Below the pieces are notes generated by a model. That model made no database searches. It had not been told where the DNA came from and saw only the letters and a program-made list of their open reading frames with translations. A stretch of DNA of 64,000 nt from assembly GCA_964440115.1 (NCBI GenBank), contig CAYTPV010000001.1, positions 1 through 64,000 on the forward strand, in the 5' to 3' direction. The DNA is from JAEWWD01 sp964440115. Its GTDB lineage: Bacteria; Bacillota; Clostridia; Christensenellales; CAG-138. Positions 34,647 through 43,340 of the stretch are shown here, piece after piece (position 1 is the first letter of the stretch; each line of letters begins with the position of its first letter). The translations under genes were made by a program, and so were the position numbers.

Positions 34647-35429
34647 ATGAAAAGCGATCGATATTCTTTTTCTACGGGCGCACTGTATCCGCTGGAATCG
34701 GCACAAGCGCTGCAGTTGATCCGTCAAGCAGGGTTTCAAAATGCCGAACTGATGCCGCAGTGCCTGTCGGACGCATCCGATGAGAGCATTCGCGCATTTG
34801 CGCAGATTGGCATCCGCATAGCCTCTATTCATTATCCCCTCGCGTTTTTCCCGATGCTGTATACGGCCCACCGTTCCATGCGGGAGGATGGAAGGCGTTA
34901 TACCCTCGATTTGCTGCGATTAGGGGAAAGATTGGGTACGGCTGTACTTGTCGTTCATCCGCACTCGCCGGGCAAAAAAGAATTTGAGGCGCTGCTGGAT
35001 AAGCCCGTCGTAGAAAATCTACTTTGGCTTGCAGAAGAGTGCGGGAAGCGCGGTATTACAATGGCAATGGAGAATTCACCAAAAACCTGCGCCACACCAA
35101 CGCAGCTCACGGACTATATTGCGTTGTTAAATCACCCGAACATCCGCCCCACGGTGGACACGACTGAGGTTCGCGAAGCGGGCGGCGACCCGGCGGCATT
35201 TATCGCGGCGGTATCCCCCTGCCACCTGCATATATCCGACTTCAAAGGGGAAAGCAAGCATTTACCCGCAGGCGGAGGCGACACGGATTTTGCGGCTGTG
35301 GCAAAAGAACTCATTGGGTATTCGGGCTTTTATACGCTGGAGCCTACCTACCGCTATTATCTCACGCAAACGGAACAGAAGCTTCGCGAAGGATATGACT
35401 TTCTTTCGCGCGTATTCAATGACGCGTAA
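34647..35429 (+). CDS. TIM-barrel sugar phosphate isomerase/epimerase
   Basis: A 260-aa AP-endonuclease-2/xylose-isomerase-like barrel. Metal-site segments are VVHPHSPG, MAMENSP (Glu), TVDTTEV (Asp), HLHISDFKG and a late TLEPTY (Glu). Such enzymes isomerise or epimerise sugars and sugar acids. AAAGGGG precedes the ATG. It follows the ABC importer and likely processes the imported compound. Confidence 0.88.
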   Translation: MKSDRYSFSTGALYPLESAQALQLIRQAGFQNAELMPQCLSDASDESIRAFAQIGIRIASIHYPLAFFPMLYTAHRSMREDGRRYTLDLLRLGERLGTAVLVVHPHSPGKKEFEALLDKPVVENLLWLAEECGKRGITMAMENSPKTCATPTQLTDYIALLNHPNIRPTVDTTEVREAGGDPAAFIAAVSPCHLHISDFKGESKHLPAGGGDTDFAAVAKELIGYSGFYTLEPTYRYYLTQTEQKLREGYDFLSRVFNDA

Positions 35430-35471
35430 TTCCGCGTCCGGGCATACTCCGCACATTTGAAAGGATTACGC

Positions 35472-36458
35472 ATGGTTAAGATCACACGCATCCAATCCAT
35501 TTTTACAGCACTGGCCGTTGGCGACGCTGTTGGCATGCCGACGGAATTCACCACGCGCGTGAGCATAAAAAAACAATATCCTTCGCTCGTGCCCGGTCTA
35601 CTCGATACTGCTTTTTCGCAGAACCACTCCAATCTTACTTTTTCCAGTGTGACGGACGACACCGAGCAAAATATTTACCTTTACCGTCTCTATCGGGAGG
35701 CAGGCCGCGTAGACGCTGCCCAGACCGCGCACTGCCTGCTGCGCTGGGTGGAAGAAACGGATGCCGTTCAAAAAAGATACATCGGCCCGAGTTCTCTTGC
35801 CGCACTCACAGCCATACGGGCAGGAACGTCAGTGGAGTACGCAGGCCGCAATGGTACAACGTGCGGAGGTATCATGCGAACCCCCGCTGCCGTGCTCTGG
35901 CGTGAACATGCATCCGAAGGGGAACTCGCACACGACATTTTTCAATGCCTCTTGTGCACGCATAACACCTCAGAAGCCCTTGAAGCCGGAGGCGCATACG
36001 GATTTGCCCTGCATGCCGCGCTGCACGGCGCAAGGCGCGAGGAAATACTATCAGCTGCAATTCGCGGTGCGGCAAAGTTAATGGCGTTCGCGCCGGAAAT
36101 GCACTGCGCGCCTTCTTCGGCGGAGCGTATTCGCTTCATGGATCGCTATGCCGCTACATGTTCTCCGGAACAGCTGCTGGACGATGTATACGCCGTATTT
36201 GGAGCGGGACTACCATCAGCAGACGTGTGCGGTGCTGTATTCGCCATATTCTTCTGCGCGCAGGATGACGTTTGGAAAGCGATACAGATGGGGGCTTCCA
36301 TCGGCGGCGATACCGATACCATCGCGGCGCTCGCAGGCGCACTCTGCTGTGCTTATGCGGGTTGTTCCAATATCCCGCCGGAGGTCGAAGACGCCGTTTT
36401 TAAGCATAATCCCATTTTGCATGGCGATCCCTGGACGCAGCACGATGAACCGGTCTGA
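35472..36458 (+). CDS. ADP-ribosylglycohydrolase-family protein
   Basis: A 328-aa DraG-fold protein. It has ALAVGDAVGMPTEF at the N terminus, TDDTE (metal-binding), GRNGTTCGGIMRT and C-terminal GGDTDTIAALAGA. The binuclear Mg residues therefore look intact. Members remove ADP-ribose from proteins or nucleic acids, or hydrolyse related N-glycosides. In a sugar-import operon an N-riboside or nucleoside hydrolase role is more natural than protein de-ADP-ribosylation. The start is ATG 35472 with AAAGGA. Confidence 0.88.
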   Translation: MVKITRIQSIFTALAVGDAVGMPTEFTTRVSIKKQYPSLVPGLLDTAFSQNHSNLTFSSVTDDTEQNIYLYRLYREAGRVDAAQTAHCLLRWVEETDAVQKRYIGPSSLAALTAIRAGTSVEYAGRNGTTCGGIMRTPAAVLWREHASEGELAHDIFQCLLCTHNTSEALEAGGAYGFALHAALHGARREEILSAAIRGAAKLMAFAPEMHCAPSSAERIRFMDRYAATCSPEQLLDDVYAVFGAGLPSADVCGAVFAIFFCAQDDVWKAIQMGASIGGDTDTIAALAGALCCAYAGCSNIPPEVEDAVFKHNPILHGDPWTQHDEPV

Positions 36459-36519
36459 GCAGCCGTTTTATACCTTCGCGCTCCGTTTGGAAACATCATA
36501 CCGGAAAGAGGAACCCCTT

Positions 36520-37968
36520 TTGAAATTCGATGTCATCATCATAGGCGGCGGGGCCGTCGGCAGTGCAATCGCTTATGTCCTGAGTCGTTACGACTGCTCG
36601 GTTGCCGTCATTGAAAAAGAACTCGACGTGGCGCTTGGCACCAGCGGTCGCAACAGCGCAGTCGTACATGCTGGGTTCAACAACAAACCCGGTACGCTCA
36701 TGGCTGAACTCTGCGTCAAAGGAAACCGCGATTTTGAGGCTGCCGCTAAAACGTTGGATGTGCCGTATCAAAAGACAGGGAAGCTGGTTGTCGGTTTTTC
36801 CGACGACGACCGGGCAGATCTGGAAAATTTGATTCTCGCAGGAGAAAGAAACGGATGCACGGGACTTAAGCTGATCGACGCTGATGAAATTGCGCGCCTT
36901 GAACCGAATGTTCCGGCAAAGTGGGCAATGCTTTCTCCGAACACCGCCATCATCAATCCGTTTCTCTATAACATCCATTTGGCCGAAGCCGCCGCTCTCA
37001 ACGGCGTATGTTATCTGCTCAATCGCTGCGTTACCGGTATTGAAAGGCGGAACAGTGGTTTTGTGGTTCAATGCGGCAACGAACGTTATTCCTGCGGGTT
37101 GCTCATCAATGCTGCGGGGCTATTCGCGGATCAAATCAGCGCCATGGCCGGGGACGGACGCTATACTGTTTATCCCTGCCGCGGCGAGTATTATCTGCTG
37201 GATAAAATTCCTGCAGGCCTTCTTCAGCGTCCGGTTTACCCCGTGCCGAAGCCGGGCGTTGGCGGGTTAGGCGTACATCTGACGCCGACGATCGACGGAA
37301 ATCTGCTGATTGGCCCTTCCGCCGAATATGTTCCGGAACAGGAAGCGCTCGAAACGACCGCCGATATGCTCTGCCAGCTCGCAGCCGAAGCAAAACAACT
37401 CCTCCCTTCGCTCGATATGCGCCTTGTTATCGGCGCATACGCGGGTATGCGTGCAAAGCTCGTTCCAAAAGGGGCGGCAAACTATGGGGATTTCGTTATT
37501 GAGGAAAGCCCGTTGGTCCGGAACCTGATTCAGCTGATCGGCATAGAGTCGCCGGGGCTGACTGCCTCGCTGCCCATCGCGCATATGGTCGAAAGCATGG
37601 TCGTAAACCGGCTCCATCCCGCGATCAAACCGGACTGGAAGGCAGAATATGTGGGGATCGGGCGATTTTCGACTCTGACGGAATCGGAGCAGGCGGCGCT
37701 CATTGAAAGCGATCCCGAATACGGTGAGATTGTCTGCCGCTGCGAAACCGTTACCAAGGCGGAAATTCGCAAGGCATATTGCAACCCGCTGGGGGCAAAA
37801 GCCATCGTTTCTATTAAGAACCGCGTTCGGGCAACCATGGGCCGCTGCAACGGAGGATATTGCCTGACCCGCATTATAGACATGATGCGAAGCGAATACT
37901 CCGTACAGCCCGATGCAATCAACCTCAGGCGCAAGGGCGACCGCCCATTCACGGGGGTGGTCAAATGA
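36520..37968 (+). CDS. GlpA/L2HGDH-like FAD oxidoreductase with C-terminal BFD domain
   Basis: A 482-aa flavoprotein. A DAO fold with GGGAVGSAIAYVLSRYD and GTSGRNSAVVHAGF occupies the first 380 residues; a BFD-like [2Fe-2S] domain follows with CRC (EIVCRCET) and CNGGYC. The start is probably TTG 36520, nine bases after AAAGAGG, because the product then begins directly at the dinucleotide fold; ATG 36445 in the previous gene is an alternative. It oxidises a 2-hydroxyacid or glycerol-3-phosphate and hands electrons to the 37965-39590 protein. Confidence 0.88.
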   Translation: MKFDVIIIGGGAVGSAIAYVLSRYDCSVAVIEKELDVALGTSGRNSAVVHAGFNNKPGTLMAELCVKGNRDFEAAAKTLDVPYQKTGKLVVGFSDDDRADLENLILAGERNGCTGLKLIDADEIARLEPNVPAKWAMLSPNTAIINPFLYNIHLAEAAALNGVCYLLNRCVTGIERRNSGFVVQCGNERYSCGLLINAAGLFADQISAMAGDGRYTVYPCRGEYYLLDKIPAGLLQRPVYPVPKPGVGGLGVHLTPTIDGNLLIGPSAEYVPEQEALETTADMLCQLAAEAKQLLPSLDMRLVIGAYAGMRAKLVPKGAANYGDFVIEESPLVRNLIQLIGIESPGLTASLPIAHMVESMVVNRLHPAIKPDWKAEYVGIGRFSTLTESEQAALIESDPEYGEIVCRCETVTKAEIRKAYCNPLGAKAIVSIKNRVRATMGRCNGGYCLTRIIDMMRSEYSVQPDAINLRRKGDRPFTGVVK

Positions 37969-39590
37969 ACGCGCAAAAACCTAAGTTTTTTGATATTATC
38001 ATCATAGGCGCAGGCCCCGCAGGGTTAGCAGCCGCCGGGGAGGCAATACGATGCGGCGCAAAAAGTGTGCTTCTTCTAGAACGCAACAACAAACCGGGCG
38101 GCATACTCAATCAGTGCATACACGACGGTTTTGGCATTGAACGCTTTCATACCACACTGACCGGTCCCGAATATCTTGAACGGTTTTTGCCGGTGCTCAA
38201 TCTGCCGGGTGTTACGTTAAAGACAGACGCAATGGTGTTAAAACTCACGCCGGAACGCTTGGTTACATACGCCTGCCGCACGGGACTGTTTACGGTACAG
38301 GCCGGCGCCGTGATACTCGCTACGGGCTGCAGGGAAAGAACACGCGGGGCGATAGGAGTGGCCGGAACACGTCCAGCCGGAGTCTATACCGCGGGCGTTG
38401 TGCAGCGGCTCGTCAATGTTGAAAACATCATGGTAGGTAAACGGGCTGTGATACTTGGCAGCGGCGATATCGGGCTGATCATGGCGCGCCGCCTCACGCT
38501 GGAGGGCGCGGAGATCGCCTGTGTGCTCGAAAAACTGCCGTACTGCAGCGGACTTACAAGAAACATGCGCCAATGTCTTACGGACTATGAAATACCTCTG
38601 GAACTTTCTACAACCGTCGTGGAACTCATTGGGGAGCGTCGGCTCACGGCCGTTGTCGCTGCGAAGGTAGATGCCTTTGGCGAGCTAATCCCTGAGACGC
38701 GGCACGTTATTCCCTGCGATACGTTGATTCTTTCCGTGGGTCTTATTCCTGAAAATGAACTGGCGAAAGCCTGTGGCGTTTTGATCAATCCGCAAACAGG
38801 AAGCGCGCTTGTAGACGCCCGTCTCATGACGAGCATTCCCGGCGTATTTTCATGCGGAAACGGATTGCATGTGCATGACATCGTGGACATGGTTTCCGCC
38901 GAAGCGGAGGCAGCCGCGCAGAACGCTGTACGGTATCTGCAAGCCGGTTCAGCTGAAGAACGGCAGATTTCACTTATCGCTGCTGCCGGAATTAAATACG
39001 TCCTGCCGCCTGGCATACCTGAAAATATGTCCACGACGGTGGCGCTCCGCGTGCAAGCGCCCGGACGCATGCAGACGATTCTTGTAACGCAAGCTGAGAA
39101 GGTTATCGCGAAAAAGAATATGAGAAGGCTTTCTCCCGCGGAAATGATTCGCATTTCACTGCCGCCGGTATCTGCTGAGAATGGACACCTGAGCGTCTCG
39201 CTCACTCAGGAACCGGTTTCCGCTGACGGTGCTGAAAGTTCCCTCATCTGCATCTGCTGTCCGAACGGCTGTGCCCTGTTCCCAGAGCAAGGAGAAGACG
39301 GAACTCTGCAAATCAAGGGGGCGCTGTGCCCGCGCGGCGTAAACTATGCAATCGGCGAACTGAACGATCCCATGCGGACGCTCACGACGACCGTTCGCAT
39401 CGATAACGCGCGTTATCCGCTCTTACCCGTACGCAGCAAGGAGCCTGTCAAAAAAGGAGAGTTACCCCGCCTTGTAAAGGAGCTTCGCTGCGTCAGGCTC
39501 ACGACGCCGATCAGATGCGGCGAACAAATTCCCTTTGAAGGCGCAAATATTATCGCCTCCTGTACCGCAGCAACTCAAGAGCAGCAGTAG
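37965..39590 (+). CDS. FAD-dependent oxidoreductase fused to DUF1667
   Basis: A 541-aa protein. Residues 1-400 form a two-dinucleotide-domain flavoprotein (GAGPAGLAAAGEA, GSGDIGLIMARR, SCGNGLHVHDIVD). The C-terminal 120 residues are a DUF1667 module with cysteines in CICCPNGC and GALCPRG. In clostridia these two parts are usually separate genes in a GlpA-partner trio, so here they are fused. ATG 37965 overlaps the GlpA-like stop as ATGA. It probably re-oxidises the GlpA-like partner with an NAD(P)H- or ferredoxin-type acceptor. Confidence 0.88.
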   Translation: MNAQKPKFFDIIIIGAGPAGLAAAGEAIRCGAKSVLLLERNNKPGGILNQCIHDGFGIERFHTTLTGPEYLERFLPVLNLPGVTLKTDAMVLKLTPERLVTYACRTGLFTVQAGAVILATGCRERTRGAIGVAGTRPAGVYTAGVVQRLVNVENIMVGKRAVILGSGDIGLIMARRLTLEGAEIACVLEKLPYCSGLTRNMRQCLTDYEIPLELSTTVVELIGERRLTAVVAAKVDAFGELIPETRHVIPCDTLILSVGLIPENELAKACGVLINPQTGSALVDARLMTSIPGVFSCGNGLHVHDIVDMVSAEAEAAAQNAVRYLQAGSAEERQISLIAAAGIKYVLPPGIPENMSTTVALRVQAPGRMQTILVTQAEKVIAKKNMRRLSPAEMIRISLPPVSAENGHLSVSLTQEPVSADGAESSLICICCPNGCALFPEQGEDGTLQIKGALCPRGVNYAIGELNDPMRTLTTTVRIDNARYPLLPVRSKEPVKKGELPRLVKELRCVRLTTPIRCGEQIPFEGANIIASCTAATQEQQ

Positions 39591-39631
39591 CCTGCAGGCA
39601 GTTACACGCCGCTGCGTCTGATACTATGAGA

Positions 39632-39667
39632 AACCCCGATCCGCTCTGTGCAGGGCAGTCCGGGGTT
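39632..39667 (+). terminator. Terminator after the flavoprotein pair
   Basis: AACCCCG (from 39632) pairs with CGGGGTT (to 39667) with additional internal pairing. The following tail is ATACTTTATA, weakly T-rich. It marks the end of the 31-39.6 kb plus-strand block. Confidence 0.6.
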
Positions 39668-39757
39668 ATACTTTATATCCGAAGTCTCACATATCGATTA
39701 GCGTCTCGAACAAGAATGGGCTCTGCCGCAAACGCAGCGGCTGAAGTTTTGACATCT

Positions 39758-40201
39758 TTACTGCTGATACTGGCCGCCCTGCTGGGATTGCTGATCCTGC
39801 TGCGATTGCTGGCCTTGCTGCTGATTATTCTGCTGTCCGCCGTTCTTCATGCCGTTTAGAATTTGCGGGAGCTTATCCATCAAACCTGGACCTGCCGTAC
39901 CCTTGCCAATAGGGGTAACGGATACCTGATCATTGTCAATCACGATAATTGCATCCGTGCAGAGCTTTAGTCCGATTCCATGCGCGCCGCCAGACATTCC
40001 GGCCATACCGCCGCTTGACTGCGCGTTTTGTTTCGCTTTGCTCTGAGAATCTCCGCCGCCAAAGCCAACCGTCATGGACATCACCGGCAAAAATGTTTTA
40101 TCCCCCTGAACAACCGGTTTCCCGATCAACCCGTCCTGTTGAGAAAAGTCTTTCAGGTTGGTAAACATAGTATCTACGTATTGGGTTACTTCTTGTTCCA
40201 T
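39758..40201 (-). CDS. gerW: GerW/YtfJ-family sporulation protein
   Basis: A 147-aa protein with the YtfJ pattern: GKPVVQGDKTFLPVMSMTVGFGGG, a Gly-rich GGMAGMSGGAHGIGLKL, then DAIIVIDNDQVSVTPIG. The C terminus is a Gln/Gly-rich tail of about 30 residues. YtfJ is needed for spore-coat lytic enzyme function in Bacillus germination and marks endospore formers. GAAAGGAGAA precedes ATG 40201. It follows the DUF2953 gene by two bases, the usual pairing. Confidence 0.93.
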   Translation of the reverse strand: MEQEVTQYVDTMFTNLKDFSQQDGLIGKPVVQGDKTFLPVMSMTVGFGGGDSQSKAKQNAQSSGGMAGMSGGAHGIGLKLCTDAIIVIDNDQVSVTPIGKGTAGPGLMDKLPQILNGMKNGGQQNNQQQGQQSQQDQQSQQGGQYQQ

Positions 40202-40203
40202 CG

Positions 40204-40701
40204 TTATTCTCCTTTCGTTTTGTTTGTTAGGTAGCCCCAAATAGTATGCCCTACTTTGATGTTTGCGGATGCATCCATCAATGCATACTGTTCATCGGAC
40301 ATGAAATTCGGCGCCAATACAAGGCTGTTGATACGAAATAACGAAGCTAGAGCACCAAACGCTCCTGACGCCATTGCAGTCATGAATGGATCATTGAATC
40401 CATAGGAGGCCGAAACATCTAAATTTTCGATTTTTATATTTTTTGCCATCCCACACATGTGGGACGCTTTTTTTCTTGCCAGTTTTACTGAAAACAGCCT
40501 TGCCCGGAGCAAATATACAGTCAGGTATGGAGTTCCGTTTTCCATATCCACTACGACTCTTATTAGAGAATTCAAAGCAGAGATGTGCATTTTCATCGTA
40601 TTGCTGTTAAGAACAGCATGCATATTGACCCTTATCCCCCGCACAAGGTCGTATACAATTAAGAAAATCAATAGCAACAGTATTATATAAAGTAATATCA
40701 T
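40204..40701 (-). CDS. DUF2953 membrane-anchored protein
   Basis: A 165-aa protein with one N-terminal transmembrane helix (MILLYIILLLLIFLIVY), then a soluble part with SASYGFNDPFMTAMASGAFGAL and INSLVLAPNF, the DUF2953 hallmark. Start chosen at ATG 40701 after AGGACAGGG; the longer in-frame reading has no ribosome site. This family regularly sits beside ytfJ in clostridia and is linked to sporulation. Its molecular role is unknown. Confidence 0.82.
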   Translation of the reverse strand: MILLYIILLLLIFLIVYDLVRGIRVNMHAVLNSNTMKMHISALNSLIRVVVDMENGTPYLTVYLLRARLFSVKLARKKASHMCGMAKNIKIENLDVSASYGFNDPFMTAMASGAFGALASLFRINSLVLAPNFMSDEQYALMDASANIKVGHTIWGYLTNKTKGE

Positions 40702-40996
40702 TCCCTGTCCTACCTGTATTTTGTATGATTTAGTTTGGTTCAAATGACCGTACTTATGTAAAAATCCCTTCACTCCATACCGGAAAGAAGGGATTTGAAA
40801 AGAGTAGATGTTTTGTGCCAATGCAGCACCGCTCAACACGATTAATCGGAGCTGTTCAAGGTATATTATTTTGTCGATATATGCCGAATTCTACAAAAAT
40901 AGGTATTTCTTGTCCCATTGCAATATATTTTCGTGTATATGATATAGGAATGCTCCCCCCTGAGCATTTCAATTTATACGAAGGATGGTTATAGCA

Positions 40997-41368
40997 ATGA
41001 AAAGGAGAATCATTTCGGTACTGCTTCTTATGGCCGTCTTAACAGTTTTTGCTGCTCCGGCATCCGCAGCCGTGGTACAGCCTATGGCGGCTGTCGCTGT
41101 TGATGGCGGGTTAACGCACGATTCCGGAAGTACGTACATACTATGGTCTTCCGCAACCGGGACAACTGAATTTAAATCAACCTCCGCAACTCTTTACAGG
41201 AAGGTCGGAACGACGTGGTCATATGTCACGCAGGTTTACGCGGAAGGAACTTCTTCTGTTATTACGGCACAAAAAAATGTGACGTTAACAGCGGGGGACT
41301 ATAAGGTGAATCTCTTAGCAACATCATCCAGCGGTTCAGCTACACGTACAAGATACTATACGGTTTAG
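40997..41368 (+). CDS. Small secreted protein of unknown function
   Basis: A 123-aa protein with a signal peptide (MKRRIISVLLLMAVLTVF ... APASAA, cleavage near residue 24), then about 95 residues rich in Ser, Thr and aromatic positions in a beta-sandwich-like pattern (SATLYRKVGTTWSYVTQVY, GDYKVNLLATSSSG). No catalytic motif is visible. AAGGATGG precedes ATG 40997. It stands alone, with its own leader (a small GAATGCTC hairpin near 40950) and terminator. Neighbours are a sigma/anti-sigma pair, so it could be a target of that sigma factor. Confidence 0.72.
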   Translation: MKRRIISVLLLMAVLTVFAAPASAAVVQPMAAVAVDGGLTHDSGSTYILWSSATGTTEFKSTSATLYRKVGTTWSYVTQVYAEGTSSVITAQKNVTLTAGDYKVNLLATSSSGSATRTRYYTV

Positions 41369-41377
41369 TCAAAATAA

Positions 41378-41412
41378 AAAATACTGCCATCGTAATCGAT
41401 GGCAGTATTTTT
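41378..41412. terminator. Bidirectional terminator
   Basis: AAATACTGCCATCG pairs with CGATGGCAGTATTT around TAAT, with A tract before and T tract after. It serves both the secreted protein (plus) and the anti-sigma gene (minus), which converge here. Confidence 0.9.
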
Positions 41413-41421
41413 TATGCCGCA

Positions 41422-42255
41422 TCATGGTGAGTAATAGGCAATATCGCTTAATATGCTCTCAATTGATCCAACATCACTTACATTTTCAATGGATACATAT
41501 CCTGTAGAAGGATCATTTATAGTACCGCCAAAATAGGCATGGTCATTTTCCGTATATGAGCCATAAAAGTGAAGATTAATTTGATTGACATATTCATGAT
41601 ACTGGCCATTCTCCAATAACAAATTCAACTCCAACGGCGTACCTTCCGTCGGCCATTTCTGCATAACATGAATCCTAATATCATCCAGCGTATATTCCGT
41701 AATCATCAACCTGCCGGTCGCTCTTTTTTTTACGAGAGTAATGCTGTCTATTCTGTATTTTTCGCTGTTCAAACATAATATTGGCTCTTTTATTTGTGAG
41801 AACGCATCCTGTAGGGAAGAAACCCGCTTGCATTCGTCCACCGTCTCTTTTTGCGGAGCCTGCGTTATCAAATCTGTTTCCGATACGGTCGCAACATACA
41901 GCATGTTTCCAACAAATGTCGTGACCACTTCATACAGCTTCTTGGCGAGCGCGCGTCCCGGGACGGTAAATGCCATGAACGAACTGAACAGAATGATAAT
42001 GATCAGTGCAATTGCCCATCGTCTTGTTGCTGAAGATGATTTGCCTTTGTACTTTCGTTTAATGCCTGTTAACGCCTCCCATTCGGAAGGCGTTTTTGCA
42101 GCCTTGATACGTGCTCCCTCCATGAACTCCCATGTGCTAAGCCGCCCCTGCTCTCGCCACGCTTTTTGGGCAGCCCGATAGTTCATTATTCTATAGGGAT
42201 CTATCATGGAAGGATTATCGCTTATTCTCTTTTTGAGCTTAATCCACTTTATCAT
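41422..42255 (-). CDS. Putative anti-sigma factor, membrane-anchored
   Basis: A 277-aa protein. About 80 charged residues at the N terminus are followed by one transmembrane helix (WAIALIIIILFSSFMAFTV) and a roughly 170-residue extracellular domain. The architecture and its place 23 bases behind an ECF-type sigma gene suggest an anti-sigma factor with sensing domain (DUF4367-like). No zinc-binding anti-sigma motif is seen. Function is inferred from context. Confidence 0.7.
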   Translation of the reverse strand: MIKWIKLKKRISDNPSMIDPYRIMNYRAAQKAWREQGRLSTWEFMEGARIKAAKTPSEWEALTGIKRKYKGKSSSATRRWAIALIIIILFSSFMAFTVPGRALAKKLYEVVTTFVGNMLYVATVSETDLITQAPQKETVDECKRVSSLQDAFSQIKEPILCLNSEKYRIDSITLVKKRATGRLMITEYTLDDIRIHVMQKWPTEGTPLELNLLLENGQYHEYVNQINLHFYGSYTENDHAYFGGTINDPSTGYVSIENVSDVGSIESILSDIAYYSP

Positions 42256-42278
42256 GGCAATCTATATACACGCTTTGC

Positions 42279-42818
42279 TCAGCTAAATGGGACAGACAAA
42301 ATAAGCAAAAACAGCATGGTTTTATTAAGTTTTTGAGAATTCTGCAGAAGCTCCTGCTTTATGCGGGAAAACTGCCGGCGCAGCGTATCGTGGTTGATTT
42401 CGAGCTGTTCGGCAAGATCTTTGCTCGTTTCACCATCAATGACATGCCTGATAAACGCTTCCCGAATTTCCAACGGATATTTCAAAAGAAAGCGCTGCAG
42501 ACTCAGCTTCGCGTCCACCAGATCATAAGGGTCAATATCCTCAATATTCAGATCGTCCATGGTTTCCCACAGGTCGATCCCCATATTGCTCCGAAGATAA
42601 TTCTTCGCCTTGTTGCGCACAATCTGCTTCATATAGCAAACGCAGGAAGCTTCGGATTCAAATGTGCGTTCTTTTTCCAGCATAATCACAATGACATCCT
42701 GCACAATATCGGTCGCCTGATCGGTATTGCGCACATAAGTCATTGCCGTGTTTTCGAGCGCTCTTCGCACCCTTATAAATAGCTGTGTGATTGCTTGGCT
42801 GCTTGAGACAAAAGCCAT
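42279..42818 (-). CDS. ECF-type RNA polymerase sigma factor
   Basis: A 179-aa sigma-70 family protein. Region 2 has YVRNTDQATDIVQDVIVIMLEKERTF and region 4 has IREAFIRHVIDGETSKDLAEQL then INHDTLRRQFSRIKQ. The start at ATG 42818 follows AAGGAGCG; the ATG 21 bases upstream would contain that site. The C-terminal MLFLLILSVPFS tail is unusual. It is transcribed with the putative anti-sigma gene. Confidence 0.85.
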   Translation of the reverse strand: MAFVSSSQAITQLFIRVRRALENTAMTYVRNTDQATDIVQDVIVIMLEKERTFESEASCVCYMKQIVRNKAKNYLRSNMGIDLWETMDDLNIEDIDPYDLVDAKLSLQRFLLKYPLEIREAFIRHVIDGETSKDLAEQLEINHDTLRRQFSRIKQELLQNSQKLNKTMLFLLILSVPFS

Positions 42819-43008
42819 TGACGCGCTCCTTATAGCCAAACATATTGTACTGTGATGAACAAATGGTACATTTTTTAGTTTAATTGCCTAAGATACGAAT
42901 TACAAGATGGTTATTATGACGAAAATCGACATCATCACATATCTGAAGGGATTTTTCCACGTATAGAAAAGACTCAATTGCTGCAAAGTAATTGCGGAGG
43001 TGAGAAGT

Positions 43009-43182
43009 ATGGAAGAGCGTGACTGGTATTCGGATATATCAAACATTGCGTCTTTTCAGGAGACCACCGGATTGATGCCGTATTTACCTCAGGATGAAGA
43101 GGAATATGAATCTTTGCAGACACTCTCGGGTATGCAGATCCCCCGGCATCATTACTATTCGGGGGCAAAAGTAATCAAATAG
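43009..43182 (+). CDS. Small acidic protein, unknown
   Basis: A 57-aa product with a strong ribosome site (GGAGG, eight bases before ATG 43009) and its own terminator, so expression is credible. It is acidic in the middle (QDEEEYESL) and ends YYSGAKVIK. There is no signal peptide or membrane segment. I do not recognise it. It is divergent from the sigma gene across 190 bases that show no clear -35/-10 pair. Confidence 0.55.
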   Translation: MEERDWYSDISNIASFQETTGLMPYLPQDEEEYESLQTLSGMQIPRHHYYSGAKVIK

Positions 43183-43205
43183 GTGCAGCTTTATACGACG
43201 CTTCC

Positions 43206-43243
43206 ATAACAAAACGCGGCCTGAAGGATACGCGTTTTGTTAT
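43206..43243 (+). terminator. Terminator of the small acidic protein gene
   Basis: ATAACAAAACGCG pairs with CGCGTTTTGTTAT around a 12-base loop; the T-rich 3' arm forms the release tract. Confidence 0.7.
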
Positions 43244-43340
43244 TATGTATTCTTGTTCAATACGAGAAATCGTCATATTATCATTTTTGTTTTGTACTTT
43301 TTTTAGATATGCTATACTTGTGCCATGGATGGTGATCATC

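Noticed and set aside
39758..39850. CTGCTG/TTGCTG-rich stretch considered as a microsatellite
   Set aside because: It is the Gln-rich C-terminal tail of the GerW/YtfJ protein.
40446..40463. Palindrome around CCCACACATGTGGG considered as another operator copy
   Set aside because: The half-site is different (CCCACA rather than GCACA) and it is inside the DUF2953 coding region with no nearby promoter.
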